Counted from the stretch's first letter, positions 11,601 to 24,000 are shown. The stretch is DNA of 64,000 nucleotides from Arabidopsis thaliana (GCF_000001735.4 NC_003070.9:18151971-18215970); one strand, 5' to 3'. The notes: generated from the sequence alone by a model not told the origin. Made by a program: numbers and translations.

Positions 11601-11967
11601 CCCACCTAGTTTCCCCTTTTAGCGTCTACTGTGTTTTCTTCATGAGCTTGTTTCTGGTTCTTGTGTTCATCATAATACAAATTATTACGTGGCTTGCTTT
11701 CAAGTTTCAATAACCAGTAGTGATGTTTGCACTCATTTGATTTTAGAGATATGTTGGAATTTAGTATATTTTTCAAACTTAATTAGAAAACTAATACAGA
11801 TACTCTATTTACAATTGGCAAATTCCTCATGTTTTACTGTGCTCTACTGTTTTGAAGACATTGTAATCCCCAGATGTTTCTTATATTTACGACAATGCCA
11901 TATACATATTTTACACATTAAAAATAAAAAAATAAAAAAAAGTTTTTTGTTTGGGCGTTAGAAAGAA

Positions 11968-12562
11968 GGGTGAATTAGGTGAATAACCAATCTACATAAA
12001 GTTATTAAATATCTAACACTATAATATACATAATTTATTGAGTAGCACATGTGAGGTGTGAAAATACAACACACTCTTTCCTTCACCTTCTTCCCGGTTC
12101 TTGTCTTCTCCTCAATCCAAGAATTTTTTCCAGAAAAAATAATTATGTTTATCCCAATCTAATTACAAACACCTATTGATCTAATAAAACTAAACCCTAA
12201 GATACTATACATGGAACCCAAACAAAAATCATTAAACGAAATGATATCATCTCAAGTTTCAATTTTCAATCCAAAATTTTAATAGAATAGAATGATGGTG
12301 ATGGTGGCTCCAGTGATGATTTTCCGACGATGGTGGCTCCGGATACGATTTTCCGGCGACAATGGCTTTAAAGGTAGTGGTGGTTGTGGTGGTAGTGAAA
12401 GAAAAGGAGAAGGAAGAGAGAAGATGTTTCACGCAGAAGAAAGAGGAAGAAGAGGATAGAATTGTATTTATTACATATAATACACACAATATCATCTATT
12501 TGTTTTTGAAGTGTTAGTTTCTAAATTATTAAATTTTTCTTGGTTATATTTGCAAATTTCCC
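11968..12562. mobile_element. Small MULE-like element, 595 bp, 9-bp target duplication
   Basis: Flanked by perfect 9-bp direct repeats TAGAAAGAA (11959-11967 and 12563-12571), the target length typical of Mutator-like elements. The ends begin GGGTGAATTAGGTGAATAACC on the left and GGGAAATTTGCAAATATAACC on the reverse complement of the right, a degenerate inverted repeat. No transposase gene is inside, so it is non-autonomous. Its termini resemble those of the element at 61849-62645. Confidence 0.7.
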
Positions 12563-12594
12563 TAGAAAGAAAGAGAGCGTTTGAGAAAGAGAGA

Positions 12595-13775
12595 GAGGGT
12601 GAGAGAGAGAAGTGGGCCAGACTTTTCTAATTTAATTTTTTTTTTTTCTTTCTTTATTACATTTCATCCATGCAAAGTTTAATAGTTAAAATATTCATTT
12701 GTAAATTTTACTTTTAAAAAATTGATCATATAAACAAAAAAAATATTTTTTTCTCTATTATTTGATATACATTTTGTTTAATTATTTTTAATTTTTATAT
12801 TACTGAGTACTGTACAAATAATATCTATACATATATAGCTGTACAGATAGCGGTGTACATATAGCGGTGTACAGATAGCGATGTACAGAAAACATTGTGC
12901 AAATTACCTGAACTTCTTTCAAAATGGCAAGTATTACTGATGAATGTATAGCTCTTTTCTGTATTATTCATGTAAAAGTAAAAGTAAACCAAAACCATAA
13001 GAAGAATTTAAGAAGTTGATTAATCTCTTTTTTCAGATTATAAGGATAATTTAAGTAGAGAAATCACTTGAGGTTTTTGAACTTTTTGAAGACCCAAAAA
13101 GAAAGTGAATGCAATCTCATATTGATTTGAAAGTTAATGCATTAAGTTGGCCATGGTATTGATTTGATACGAGTTAATGCAATCACCGTCTTTGTTTAAA
13201 AAGAAAGTTATACTTTTCACGATACGAAATATTTATGTTGGAACAATTATTTTAAATTTTGACTGTTAGGTGATTTTGTAGCTATACTTTGGCATAATCA
13301 TCCATCTGAATCAACACACGAGCAATATACAATATATTACCCATAATAGTATTTTGTATAGCTGTTTCGAAATTCAGAGTAAACTGTACATCTGTTTTGA
13401 AATTCTGAAAATTGTACAGTATGACTACGAAAATAAAGGGGATGGATACAAACGAAAATATAACTTTGTCGTTAAACTGTTGTACATATATTTGTACAGA
13501 TATTATGCTGTACAGATAATTTTGTCGTTAGACTGTTGTAAAGTGCTTTGTAATAAAAATTTAGAAAATCATGAAACAAAATGCATATCAAATTATAGAG
13601 AAGAAAATATAGATTTTTTATTTTATGATAAATTTTAGAAAAATAAAATTTACAAATGAAGATTTTAGTTATTAAACTTAGAAGGGATGAAATGTAGTAA
13701 AGAAAGAAAAATAAATTTAAAAAAAAAACAGACCCACTAAACAAACTCTATACACGTCTCTCTCTTTCTCACCCA
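12595..13775. mobile_element. Inverted-repeat structure, likely non-autonomous DNA transposon
   Basis: Arms of about 150 bp face each other. The left arm (about 12595-12740) has TTTCTTTCTTTATTACATTT, AAGTTTAATAGTTAAAAT and TTCATTTGTAAATTTTA. The right arm (about 13610-13775), reverse-complemented, reads TTTCTTTCTTTACTACATTT, AAGTTTAATAACTAAAAT and TTCATTTGTAAATTTTA. Outer parts are GA-rich. The interior holds short TGTACAGATAGCGG-type repeats (12830-12895) and no gene. I could not fix exact termini or a target duplication, so the superfamily is open. Confidence 0.6.
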
Positions 13776-14176
13776 ACAAAAAGCCCTTGTTTGTAATTTC
13801 CTTTCTATACCCTCTACCCCACTTTCTTTTCTATCTCACAAGTTTTCTATTTCACAAACAGTAAAACCCTGACTATATTACTAATTGTGAATAGTGACTG
13901 TACTACCTTTATAATTAAGTTTTGTACTAGTTTGCAAACAAATTCTTTATTAATCAAAGAAACAAGCAGGACGGATCAGAACTGCAATGTGCCATATCTA
14001 GGCCTTTTGTTCTTTATTTGTTATACAGAACTATTACGTACACGGTACATCTATGAAGGAATGCATCAAATTTACCTTCTATTGGCAATAGTAAAATCAA
14101 AGAAATCATGCAAAAAATATTTTTGCTTTATGTGAATGTACATAATGTAATGCAACCGATATTTTCCTTGCGCAGT
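13776..14176. other. Region downstream of the LRR kinase; no gene
   Basis: Holds the 3' UTR of the minus-strand kinase and AT-rich spacer. Short open frames only. Confidence 0.4.
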
Positions 14177-17100
14177 CTAGCGAGCCACAGGGTTCACTTC
14201 GGTATCAAAGGTCATGGTCACTTCGCTTGAACTCGTTGAACCCATGTTCTGACTTTTCCCTCCCCTTGAGTTTTCTAAAGTTACACATTCGGTTAGTTCG
14301 GTAACAACTTGAGTCATGGTCGGTCTTGTCGCTGAAGAATCATTTACACAAGTCATTGCTAGCTCCACAAACTTCCAAACAGAATCAGAATGGTAATCTC
14401 CCTTGAGATTTGGATCTACAATTTTTCTAATATCTCCTTTGGTAATCATTAAATTCACCCATTCTGCTATGTGTGGCTTTTCTCGAGTCCGCTCAATCAC
14501 GCGCTGATTTGTTATGATCTCCAATAAAACGACCCCAAAACTATACACATCACTCTTCTCTGTCAACCAATTTGTTCTGTAATATCTGCAAGACATTATG
14601 TAAAATATGTTGAAATTGTTTCTAATCATTTGAATTAAGAATAAAACAATGTGTGTTAAGTATATACTCTGGATCAAGGTAACCAATAGTTCCTGCAACA
14701 ACTGTCGAGACATGACTTTCTCCTTCGTTTAGAAATGATCTCGAAAGCCCAAAGTCAGCAAGTTTGGCTTGGAAGTGTTCATCCAATAATATGTTTGCGG
14801 TTTTGACATCTCTATGAACAATTGGTGGTCTACATCCTTTATGCAAGTACTCCAAACCTAGTGTCACAAATTCATTTGGACCTATATATGTCATACAAAA
14901 CTAAAGTTTTAAGAGAATAATAGGTTCATATATAAGGCTTTACTAACCTTGTGCGGCCTCCACTGCTATTTGTAATCTAGTTTCCCACCTTAAAACATCA
15001 TCACCACGCTTCCCTGGGTGTTTTTTAACCAGGACGTTAACTTATGACCAAGAATGATTTGTTACATGTTTTTGTTCCATCGAAAATGGATTAAGATTAG
15101 GTGTCTGGTATAATACTTAAATTTGGTTTACCTGAGAAAAACTCTTTTAAGTCTCCATTAGCCATGTATTCGTAGACAAGAGCCAATTCCTTCCCTTTTT
15201 CGCAGTATCCAACTAGGCTTACCAAATTCTTGTGATGAACTCTCAAAAGAAGTTCAACCTAATGAACCACAAAAGCACACATATATTTCAAATCTATGGT
15301 CCATATTTATTGAAAACTAACAAAAGACACTTGCATAGAGGAATATTTTGGTGTTATAAGTACCTCTGCTTTGAATTGTTTATGGCCATGTTTTGAAGCG
15401 TGTGAGAGTACTTTAACAGCAACTTGCTCTCTACCATTTACATATCCATGATAAACCATACCGAACCCTCCTTTCCCAAGAACACTTCTAAAGTTATTTG
15501 TCATTTCAGTAACTTCCACGTAAGTAAACTTTTTCTTTTTTGTTATTCTTGGTGGCTCGGATGATCTTGAAGTTCTACCATTTTCTGCAATATAAAAATT
15601 TCATAGATTTTGTATAGTTTCTACTAGTGTATAGTAATTATAAGAGCTTATGCGTTCACCATAAATACCTTTACTCCTTGATGGATTTTTCTTTCTAAGA
15701 ACCAAAAACAAAACCAATGCAGCTATAAGAATAGCTATTAAAGCAACTGATGAGACAACCGGTACAATTATACTCTTTTTGGGATGTCCACCTTCTCCAG
15801 GTTTATTTCCACATGGTCCTTTTGTGCAAAGAAGCTTAGGGTTTCCTTCAACACTATGAATTAAAATTTCATTATATATTTTATTGATCAGACCTATGAT
15901 AATCATCAACTGAAGATCAATGTAATAAATACTTACTTCAGCTTCAGTCTTTTCTTATCTATAAGCTTTTGAGGAAGTTGACCGCTAAAATTGTTTCCAC
16001 TTAAGTTTCTGTTAAGGTATAAAAAAGAGATATATAATACAAGGAGACAACTGTTTATCAAAAAAAAAAAAATAATTAAAAAAAAAAATAATAATAATAC
16101 AAGGAGACAACTTATAAAAATAGTTAAAACACATTATTATGTTTCATACTGTCTTAAGAGACTTACATGATCAAGAGCGATTTTATGTCAGCTAGAAACT
16201 CAGGCACATCCCCGGTCAAGTCGTTATTTGACAAATCCCTGCCATTTGATATTGTTTTAAAAGAAAAGCTCCATCACAGAAATCACAGAAGAAAACAGAA
16301 AATGTTTGCTTTTGTTCATGTGTTTGTGTGATACTTACAACTCTTGTAAATGGGTCAAATTCTGGATGGAAGGTGAAATGATCCCGGTTAGTCCACTTGA
16401 AGACAAGTTTCTAGTGATACATTCATGAAAATAGAATGTTTCAATTGTGATATATTTAGAATAGAGAATTTAATTTTAATTATGATACGGTTATGGTGAT
16501 TGAAAAATCTTACAAGAAAGTGATTGTTGGTGGAGTGGAACTATTAATATTGCTGCACTTCAAACCAGCCCACAAAAACTGCTCGGGGACACATGGATCT
16601 CCTTGCCAGTTAATTCTACTCAATCCATAAGTAAGTTGGATCTTCTTGATAGCAATCACTAGAATTTCATAGTTAATAATATATCAAGAATCAAACACAT
16701 TCAAAGCTACAATTCATATGTATGAAAAATGTAAATTTACGAACCTTCATCTTGGTTTGTTTCTGATTGAGGAAACTCAACAACAGTAAAAAGTTCAATA
16801 GCATTGATGAGAGGAGGAAGAGTTGACTTTGTTGTCTTCACTAGCTGCAAGAGGCAACTTCCTCCTTTACATGTCAATGTCGAATCGGGTTGGGGGCTCA
16901 TAGTATCTATACTTAACATTTTAGGACTATAAGGTCCATAATAAACTTTTCCATTCAGCAAAACATTGAATTCTCTAGTCTCGTTGGCTAACAAAGTTTG
17001 AAGCTCTGCGAAGTGAAGGTAAATGTGAAACCGTGTGGTAGAATCCTCTAAGCTCCATGGAAATTCCCATGTCCCATTATCATTAACACGGGTTGCAGCC

Positions 17101-18135
17101 GATGCCATTGCACCTTGTGGTAGATCAAAACCATTTGAAGTGTTTACATTGAGAGTTGTGGTTACAATTTTCCACTCCTTATATGAGAATGGGAACCATC
17201 TACGGTCGTTGACATCATCGGGGTACCTATACGTATCTTGTATTAGACATAGCTAGACAAAACCTCAAAGATGTTTGGCATCAAAGAAAGATTAAAAATA
17301 TTTTTATATTTACTCATTATCTTTTATACCAAGATCCAAGAAAAAGATTCATTTCACAAATTAAAGTTTACGTACCGTAAAACGACACCTGAATCATTAA
17401 GATAACCTCTAAAATAGAGGAGCAAGGAGCTCCCAATGGCACTAATGTAAGTATCACTTCTCAAAGGTCGTAGCTCCAAGGTTGATATCATCGGTGTAGT
17501 TGTTCCTGTCTTAACAAGACAAATATCCAAAGGGGTTGACCTTGACATGTGAATTATCTCCACGAACACACCACCTCCGGTTGCATTAAAATTCACTGTT
17601 GTCACCTTATTAGGGCCAATAAATAGATCAAAGTTTGGGACAGTATTAAGACCATCGTAATTTCCATATAAGAAAGCTGCTCTAATCAAGTAATTTGTTC
17701 CTTGTGTGACATTCAGGTTATAACAGTTCCGCTCTCCATCTGGAAAGTATCTTAGAGTTACAAAAGCTTTTTCGAAGTTTCGCTCAGAGTCCTTACTGAC
17801 TCGGCCATTCTTTCCACTCTCGATGAAACTAGAATCCGAAGTGAATGTTAATCCAGTAGATGGATTGGTATATGGAGATCCATCAGGTAACAGACCACAA
17901 TCCAAAGTGATGAATCCTAATAAAACATTAAACCAAAACAAAAATCCTAATAAGGGGATCAATGTAAAGGAATTATCAGAAAAGGAAAAAACAAATTAAG
18001 AAAAAGAACATGAAGAGTGTTTCTTAATTTCAAAGGTTTAAAGATAATACCGTTTGGATCTTGAGCCTGAACAACATGTATAAAAGCAACTGTGATGATG
18101 AACACACATAAAACTCCATGAAAATACTTCTCCAT
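14177..18135 (-). CDS. Malectin-like LRR receptor kinase (LRR-I class)
   Basis: Thirteen exons, high to low: 18051-18135, 17376-17916, 16745-17226, 16514-16658, 16339-16410, 16167-16238, 15937-16008, 15669-15853, 15364-15584, 15132-15258, 14948-15013, 14668-14857 and 14177-14585. They total 2667 nt, giving 888 residues. Order: signal peptide ([20 protein letters not shown]), malectin-like ectodomain (about 28-370), three LRRs each on an exact 72-nt exon (418-489), one membrane helix (about 518-540, [20 protein letters not shown]), and a kinase domain with [23 protein letters not shown] and DFG, an active RD-type set. The exon 12 acceptor at 14857 was chosen because it restores [13 protein letters not shown]. 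From memory this is At1g49100. It acts at the plasma membrane; its ligand is unknown to me. Confidence 0.92.
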
Positions 18136-19517
18136 TTTTCCTATTTCTGGAGGATAACACGACCCTTGACATCTTTTTAAGTTCCAAAATATTATTTTAT
18201 ATCACGTTCTGATCAAGTGGATACTAGTTAAAGAAACGAAACCCATATATTGTCAACGGCCAAAATAAAATACTAATATGTCTAGAAAACCCTGAACTTT
18301 CTAACATTTGCAATTTCACAACATTAACTCAAAACATTAAGGCGCCGTTTTCTAACATTTCAATACAAAATTATTTTTCCTTTAGCCTAATTAGGGTTTT
18401 TCCCTATGGGAAACTTTGGCTATAAGTAAGCGTCATTTCAAAGTTCTGTTATCCGACTGGTTTTATTTCAAAGAGCTTAACTCTAAAAATCGTATAAAGT
18501 TTGTTGTTCTCTGTGCCAAAAGCAAAAAGAATAGTACTCCCTAATAGATGCTTCTAACAAGTTGGTATAGAAAATTATTCATTTGTGTTTGGGGACATTA
18601 AGTTAAGTGATCAACTCCATCTCTTCATATATAGCTGACCCTTACCTTCATAGTTTTCATTCGATGAACATATATATATGCGGATAAGGTAAGTTAATAC
18701 TGCGAGTGATTATAATTAGTTTTAAAGCATATGGAGAACATGTCAACGAGAGATATAGAATGTTATTTTGAGACGTGTATCCAACTCTAATGATTCTGAT
18801 TTTTTTTATGAAAAAGAAGGTTGAAAACCACCCAATTTTCAAAAAAAAATTTTAAAAAAGAGAAGTTAGAAAAAAGATGATGATAGTTCACTTGTTCCAA
18901 CTAGAGAGGCAATCTCCCAAATGGAGATCAAGATCTATGGATGCGGTGTTTGGTTACACGGCAAGAATACTCCATTTAGACTCTAACCACACTGGTCAGA
19001 CGTATTAGAAAATATGCAATCCTTGAACAACGTTTAAAAAAATAATTGAATTAATGCTAACATTTGATTTAGTTCTATAAAAACAGAGGAATTTTCACAC
19101 ATGCAGTTTAAAATTCCTATATGATAACAATTAAATGTATCTTTTACTTGCAATATACAATATTTTATTTCATGATTTGGTTTTCGTCTAGGAAGTTTTA
19201 AAACAAAAACAACATACTATTAATTAATCTCTAATATATTATGTAACATATTAACGACACTATGACAAAGCCCTACAAGCCAGGTTTGCATCGTGTGGCT
19301 AATGAATCTCTTTCAGAAGTCAGCTACACTCAAAAATCTGTTTTTATTTCAAATGCTATGCTAAATTATAAAAACAGCTTATATATATACAAAAAGCTAT
19401 ATTTTTTTTAATACAATTTAGTAACATTTTATTTTTAAAATATACTACAGAATTATATTTAATCCATAAATAACTTAAGTCTAAACTACTCGGTTCTTTC
19501 GTTTTCTTTATGGGAAA
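18136..19517. other. Intergenic; promoter side of the LRR kinase
   Basis: AT-rich spacer with the kinase promoter and leader (minus strand) at its left. No gene, RNA or clear repeat recognised. Confidence 0.4.
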
Positions 19518-19739
19518 ATGAAACAGCGTGCTTCTTATCCCTCTTGGGAAAATGAAGCAGCGTACTTATTAAGGCAGCAACTGAATAGTCTACTTTTTTC
19601 ACACACTCGCCTCAATTCAGTGTCATTATATAATTTAGTATCTTCCCATATACGCGATAGCGTGTTAGCCAAGGCAAACTCACTAGGGATTTGTCCTCTA
19701 AGCCACGAGATGAATCTCCGTCAAATCTACGAAGTTTAA
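19518..19739 (+). CDS. Small ORF upstream of the unknown basic protein, same frame
   Basis: A 73-codon ORF (ends LRQIYEV) terminated by TAA at 19737-19739. The next ATG in the same frame begins at 19743, so a single sense codon in place of the stop would give one protein of about 250 residues. It could be the broken N-terminal part of the downstream gene or an upstream ORF. I do not recognise the sequence. Confidence 0.4.
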   Translation: MKQRASYPSWENEAAYLLRQQLNSLLFSHTRLNSVSLYNLVSSHIRDSVLAKANSLGICPLSHEMNLRQIYEV

Positions 19740-19742
19740 TGG

Positions 19743-20276
19743 ATGAAAACAAAAGCCGGTATTGAAGCCGTTGTGGAAGTGCAACGCAGCGAGAAGCTAA
19801 AGAGGCGAGCGACATCAAAAGGTAGGACGGCTGCTGAATCGGCTATGATAAGAGCGTTTAACGCTCAATTTGCTGAGTATAGCTCTGAACTAAAGATAGC
19901 TCGTGCGGTCATGAAGAAAGAAAGTGATACTGGTGTTCGTCTCCGAGACAAGTACTGGCCAGTTTCTGCATTCGGTGTAGCCATCAATGTTTTGCACGAA
20001 GAGGCAGTTCTTGATTTTTGTAGGAAAGAGGGAGTGAAATGCGGTTTGTACAAGTATGTTGAAGGACTGATTGAACGCAAGACGGTGAGTTTTGCTTTAC
20101 GCGAAGCCGATAATCTTCGGGCTGTTCTCAAGGAAATGGAAAGGTTTGAAGTTCCGGTTTCGTCTATGGATGGAAATTGTCTTGTTGATAATAAGAGGAA
20201 AGATATTGGATCTGTTCTTGGTCATGGTGGAGAAACATCATCTAAGAAGAAGAGACGTCTTACTCGTAAGAAGTAG
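19743..20276 (+). CDS. Unknown basic protein, 177 aa (At1g49110 position)
   Basis: Single-exon ORF. The middle looks alpha-helical with alternating charges (YVEGLIERKTVSFALREADN) and the C-terminus is a Lys/Arg cluster (SSKKKRRLTRKK) that could direct nuclear entry. No domain is recognised. Codon use looks genic, and the frame is open in phase with the small ORF ending only 3 bases upstream. It could be a plant-specific hypothetical gene or a remnant of a longer one; no function is proposed. Confidence 0.5.
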   Translation: MKTKAGIEAVVEVQRSEKLKRRATSKGRTAAESAMIRAFNAQFAEYSSELKIARAVMKKESDTGVRLRDKYWPVSAFGVAINVLHEEAVLDFCRKEGVKCGLYKYVEGLIERKTVSFALREADNLRAVLKEMERFEVPVSSMDGNCLVDNKRKDIGSVLGHGGETSSKKKRRLTRKK

Positions 20277-21456
20277 ATTTGACTCATTAACTCGTTAATG
20301 GGGAAATGTGAAAATGTTAATGGGAAAATGTATAACTCATTAATACTACTCATTATGCTTTTTATTTTGTTTTGTTTCTTTAGTCTTTCTTTTTGTAACG
20401 TTTTTGCGTTTTGTTTTTTCTTTTTGTTGTACGGTCTTTTTAAAAGTTTAATCTACTGTTTAAAACAAAAATTTTATGTTTATCGACACACTCAAACTGG
20501 AAGGTCTCAACTTAATCGGATCATGTTTATCAAGTTTTGAAATTTCATTTTATACATATAAGATGATAAATATATATACTATGATGTAGTGACTTAAAAA
20601 ATAATCTAATGATTTGAAAATTAAACTCGTTAATATAACAAAAAAAAAAATCACTACTAGTTTTGATAGAATAAGTGTATTATTTTCTCAGGTTGCTTTT
20701 GAATGTTTCTTATGTATCATGTAAACTTTAACTATATAATAAAATCGATTTGCCGTTAAAAAAAAAAAAGTGTGTTATTTTCTCAAAATCATAAGTTGAG
20801 GGTTGAGATTAACCTATGAGATTCTGGATAGTCCCAATTTTACGTGTTCTCCGTACTTAGATGGTTGATTTCTCCATCGAAAATAAAAAACTTTTTATTT
20901 AATCATTAATGTGTAGTCTACAAATTATTCTCCGAGAAATACAAAAAAATAAAAATTAGAGTGTGATATCAATTGAAGTTTTAGGACCAAAGAAAAAAAG
21001 AACTATAATATATCATCAGAGAATTCCCAATTTTCCATTTTTTCCTACTAAAATATTAACTTTCTTTTTCTATCACAAAAAAAAAAAAATGGTAAATTTA
21101 GATATGGTAGTTACCGATATCCTCGTTAATATTTACTACAGATTTTACTTTTATGATTATATCTAAACAAAAATTAAAAAGGAAAACAAAACAATTCTCA
21201 TAAACTATTAATAACGTCTTCTATGTTTCGTCTTCCTTAGCTTTGCCATAAGCTCCTTGAATTTTATTTTTGACACACTCTCCATAACAAGGTACGATGA
21301 TGAATCTTAACTATGTTTTCTGTTCAAGTTTTTCTCCCATGTTTAGGTTTTTAATCTCTATCTCTATCACCAACTCAAAACACTACATTGTTTTTTTTTT
21401 GGTTTTTATTGTAAGATTCTGTTACTTAGTACCGGAGTTTAGTCGGAGAGAGAACA
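20277..21456. other. Intergenic; CRF9 promoter with a small retroposed insert
   Basis: AT-rich. Contains the A-tailed insertion at 20691-20767 listed separately and, at its right, the CRF9 promoter and leader. No other gene seen. Confidence 0.4.
20691..20767 (+). mobile_element. 77-bp poly(A)-tailed retroposed fragment with target duplication
   Basis: The insert ends in AATAAA, about 15 bases, then a run of A, like the 3' end of a polyadenylated transcript. It is flanked by 18-bp direct repeats AAGTGTATTATTTTCTCA (20673-20690) and AAGTGTGTTATTTTCTCA (20768-20785), differing at one base. That is the expected signature of LINE-type target-primed insertion of a heavily 5'-truncated RNA. The source transcript is unknown. 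Confidence 0.6.
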
Positions 21457-22446
21457 ATGATCAGTTTCAGAGAAGAGAACATCGATCTCAACTTGATTAA
21501 AACAATTAGTGTAATCTGTAATGATCCAGACGCCACCGATTCCTCTAGCGACGATGAATCTATCTCCGGCAATAATCCTCGCCGTCAGATCAAACCAAAA
21601 CCACCGAAACGTTACGTCTCAAAGATCTGTGTCCCGACGCTGATCAAAAGGTATGAGAACGTTTCGAATTCTACAGGGAATAAAGCAGCCGGAAACCGGA
21701 AAACGTCGTCGGGTTTCAAAGGCGTACGACGGAGGCCGTGGGGGAAATTTGCGGCGGAGATAAGAAATCCGTTTGAGAAGAAGAGAAAGTGGCTTGGAAC
21801 GTTTCCTACTGAAGAAGAAGCAGCAGAAGCTTACCAAAAGAGTAAAAGAGAGTTTGATGAACGATTGGGTTTAGTTAAACAGGAAAAAGACCTAGTAGAT
21901 TTGACCAAGCCGTGCGGTGTACGTAAACCAGAAGAGAAGGAAGTTACTGAGAAGTCGAATTGCAAAAAGGTAAATAAGAGAATTGTTACTGATCAGAAGC
22001 CATTTGGTTGTGGTTATAACGCTGATCATGAAGAAGAGGGAGTGATTAGTAAAATGTTGGAAGATCCGTTGATGACATCGTCAATTGCTGATATTTTTGG
22101 TGATTCGGCTGTTGAAGCAAATGATATTTGGGTGGATTACAATTCAGTGGAATTTATTTCCATTGTAGATGATTTCAAGTTTGATTTTGTGGAGAATGAT
22201 AGAGTAGGAAAGGAGAAAACATTTGGATTTAAGATTGGGGATCACACTAAAGTTAATCAACATGCCAAAATCGTATCGACCAATGGGGACTTATTCGTCG
22301 ATGATTTACTTGATTTTGATCCGTTGATAGATGATTTTAAGTTAGAAGATTTTCCTATGGATGATCTTGGATTATTAGGAGATCCAGAGGATGATGATTT
22401 TAGTTGGTTTAATGGTACTACTGATTGGATCGATAAGTTTTTATGA
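21457..22446 (+). CDS. CRF9: Cytokinin response factor, AP2/ERF transcription factor CRF9
   Basis: Intronless, 329 residues. The N-terminal CRF domain is visible as [20 protein letters not shown] (residues about 13-32) with the basic stretch [20 protein letters not shown] to residue 65. One AP2/ERF domain spans about 86-143, with [20 protein letters not shown] and [19 protein letters not shown]; residues in this fold contact GCC-box DNA. The C-terminal half is acidic with Asp/Phe/Leu clusters ([19 protein letters not shown]), a probable activation region. CRF family members are linked to cytokinin signalling and bind one another through the CRF domain; this is family knowledge. Identified as At1g49120 from memory. 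Confidence 0.93.
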   Translation: MISFREENIDLNLIKTISVICNDPDATDSSSDDESISGNNPRRQIKPKPPKRYVSKICVPTLIKRYENVSNSTGNKAAGNRKTSSGFKGVRRRPWGKFAAEIRNPFEKKRKWLGTFPTEEEAAEAYQKSKREFDERLGLVKQEKDLVDLTKPCGVRKPEEKEVTEKSNCKKVNKRIVTDQKPFGCGYNADHEEEGVISKMLEDPLMTSSIADIFGDSAVEANDIWVDYNSVEFISIVDDFKFDFVENDRVGKEKTFGFKIGDHTKVNQHAKIVSTNGDLFVDDLLDFDPLIDDFKLEDFPMDDLGLLGDPEDDDFSWFNGTTDWIDKFL

Positions 22447-22770
22447 ATACTTTCTTGACACGGCCAACGGTATTAGTACAAAACTACAAATCTTTGAGTT
22501 ACAAGTTGTTTGTAATTCGTTTTGGTTTTTGTAACTAACTGCTTATATAAAGAGATTTACCTCATAAGAGAAGCTTTTACTAGTATGAAATTTAAATTCT
22601 CAAATTGATTTAAGAATAAAGTTGTAACCATGTCATTGTAGGGATAAATTCAAAAGCTACGAAATATGTTCCACATGAGCTTTTTTGTTCTTTTGATTAG
22701 CTTCTGGTTTCTTTGGAGTAGCCTTTTTTTTATTTGGCACAAAGGAGAAGAAACTGAGAGAATCTGTTCC
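22447..22770. other. Convergent 3' region between CRF9 and COL8
   Basis: Holds the 3' ends of two converging genes; no other feature seen. Confidence 0.4.
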
Positions 22771-23823
22771 CTAAGAGTCGATGGCTAAAGATCGTCGGAC
22801 AAATCGACCTTTCATTCTCGGCCTTTTGTCGGCGTTAACCTTTCTAACCTCGTACCTTATCTTCTTCTCGAACAAACGATTCTTCCTTTTATCTCTGTAT
22901 CTCCAAACTCTAGCTTCTCTCTCACTTCTTACTCTCTTCTCCTCTATCCCCTGCAATCAACAACCATTACAATAAGTTTCTTTGATAGATTGGGTTCAAT
23001 TTTCTCAATTTGAAACAATATAATATCATTTTTGTAAGAACTCGGAAGATTAGGCGCTTACTGGAGGAACTAGCTGGAAGCTACTTGTGTTGTTTTTTAC
23101 ATCTCTAGGAGATTCTTGTTTATCCCAAGCTGCTATAACATTTTCGTAATTCAGTCTATGCCTTGCATTATTCTCATAACAATCTTCAATTTCTTCTGTC
23201 TTTTCTGAAACCGTTATGACATTGTCGTAATCTTTCTTGCAGCTCATCAAATATTGTCCAGGACATGCTTCAGCTCCATCAGTTTTATCTTCTTCTTCTC
23301 CATTGTAATATAGATCCTCCATTGTGTCAGCTTCTTCTTCAAAGTTGAATTGTTTCGTTGTTTCTTCAGTACCATTGTGGTTGCTCAAGAAGAATCCCAT
23401 CTCTGTGAATCCCTCAAACTCTGGCACAAGAGAAGTCATATCATCATCATTTGCTTCTGGTATGAAAAACATCACTTCGCCTCCAATCTCGGGAACACGA
23501 GGATCTTCCCTTCTTCTCTCATCATCTATCTTTTGTTGTGGCTTTTTCTCATACCGAGATCTAGGAGTTCTTGCTTTTCTTCGAAACCCGCTGTGCCAAA
23601 CCGAGGTTAATGTTGTTCCCCCACGCACATCATTCGATATCTCGTTTGTTCTAAGACAAACTCTCTCGTGTTTTGTCGCTACATGGTTTGCAGAATGCAC
23701 TGATTCATCACAAACATGGCACAAGAAAGCATCATCGGAGGCACAGTACCAAACTGCGTGTTTGTTCAGACAAAGTTCGCAAGCTCGTGGCTGCTTGACA
23801 TCTTCTTGGTACTTTGAAATCAT
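22771..23823 (-). CDS. COL8: CONSTANS-like B-box/CCT protein COL8
   Basis: Two exons: 23062-23823 and 22771-22950, 313 residues. The ATG at 23823 is chosen because the frame upstream runs through a plausible 3' splice site (GCGCAG) of a leader intron and does not look like protein. One B-box zinc finger spans residues about 13-56 ([15 protein letters not shown], then [14 protein letters not shown], with the Cys/His ligands present). The middle is acidic. The CCT domain is in exon 2 ([20 protein letters not shown] and [16 protein letters not shown]), used for nuclear entry and NF-Y/DNA contact. A single B-box plus CCT places it in the COL6-8/COL16 group. No defect seen. Confidence 0.92.
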
Positions 23824-24000
23824 AATTTCTGCGCAAAACATGAAAACAGAGATATGAGAAGAAATCAAAGTAGAAGAAGAAACTGGCACAAAAGGAGGTT
23901 TATCAGGAAACAGTAGAGTAATGGTTATATACTTTCTGAAATTTTGATATTTTGGTGACTTGTCATGGGCTAAGAACAAGAAAGATCTTAAAGTGAGAAA

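Noticed and set aside
14858..14881. Upstream acceptor for LRR kinase exon 12 adding about eight residues
   Set aside because: Using 14857 instead restores the conserved [12 protein letters not shown] and gives an 888-residue protein in full frame.
21297..21500. Upstream ATG ORF before CRF9
   Set aside because: Different frame and hydrophobic low-complexity content; CRF9 itself begins at 21457 with the CRF domain soon after.
23324..23857. 177-codon plus-strand ORF
   Set aside because: Mirror of the COL8 coding exon on the other strand; no family features and low-complexity Ser content.
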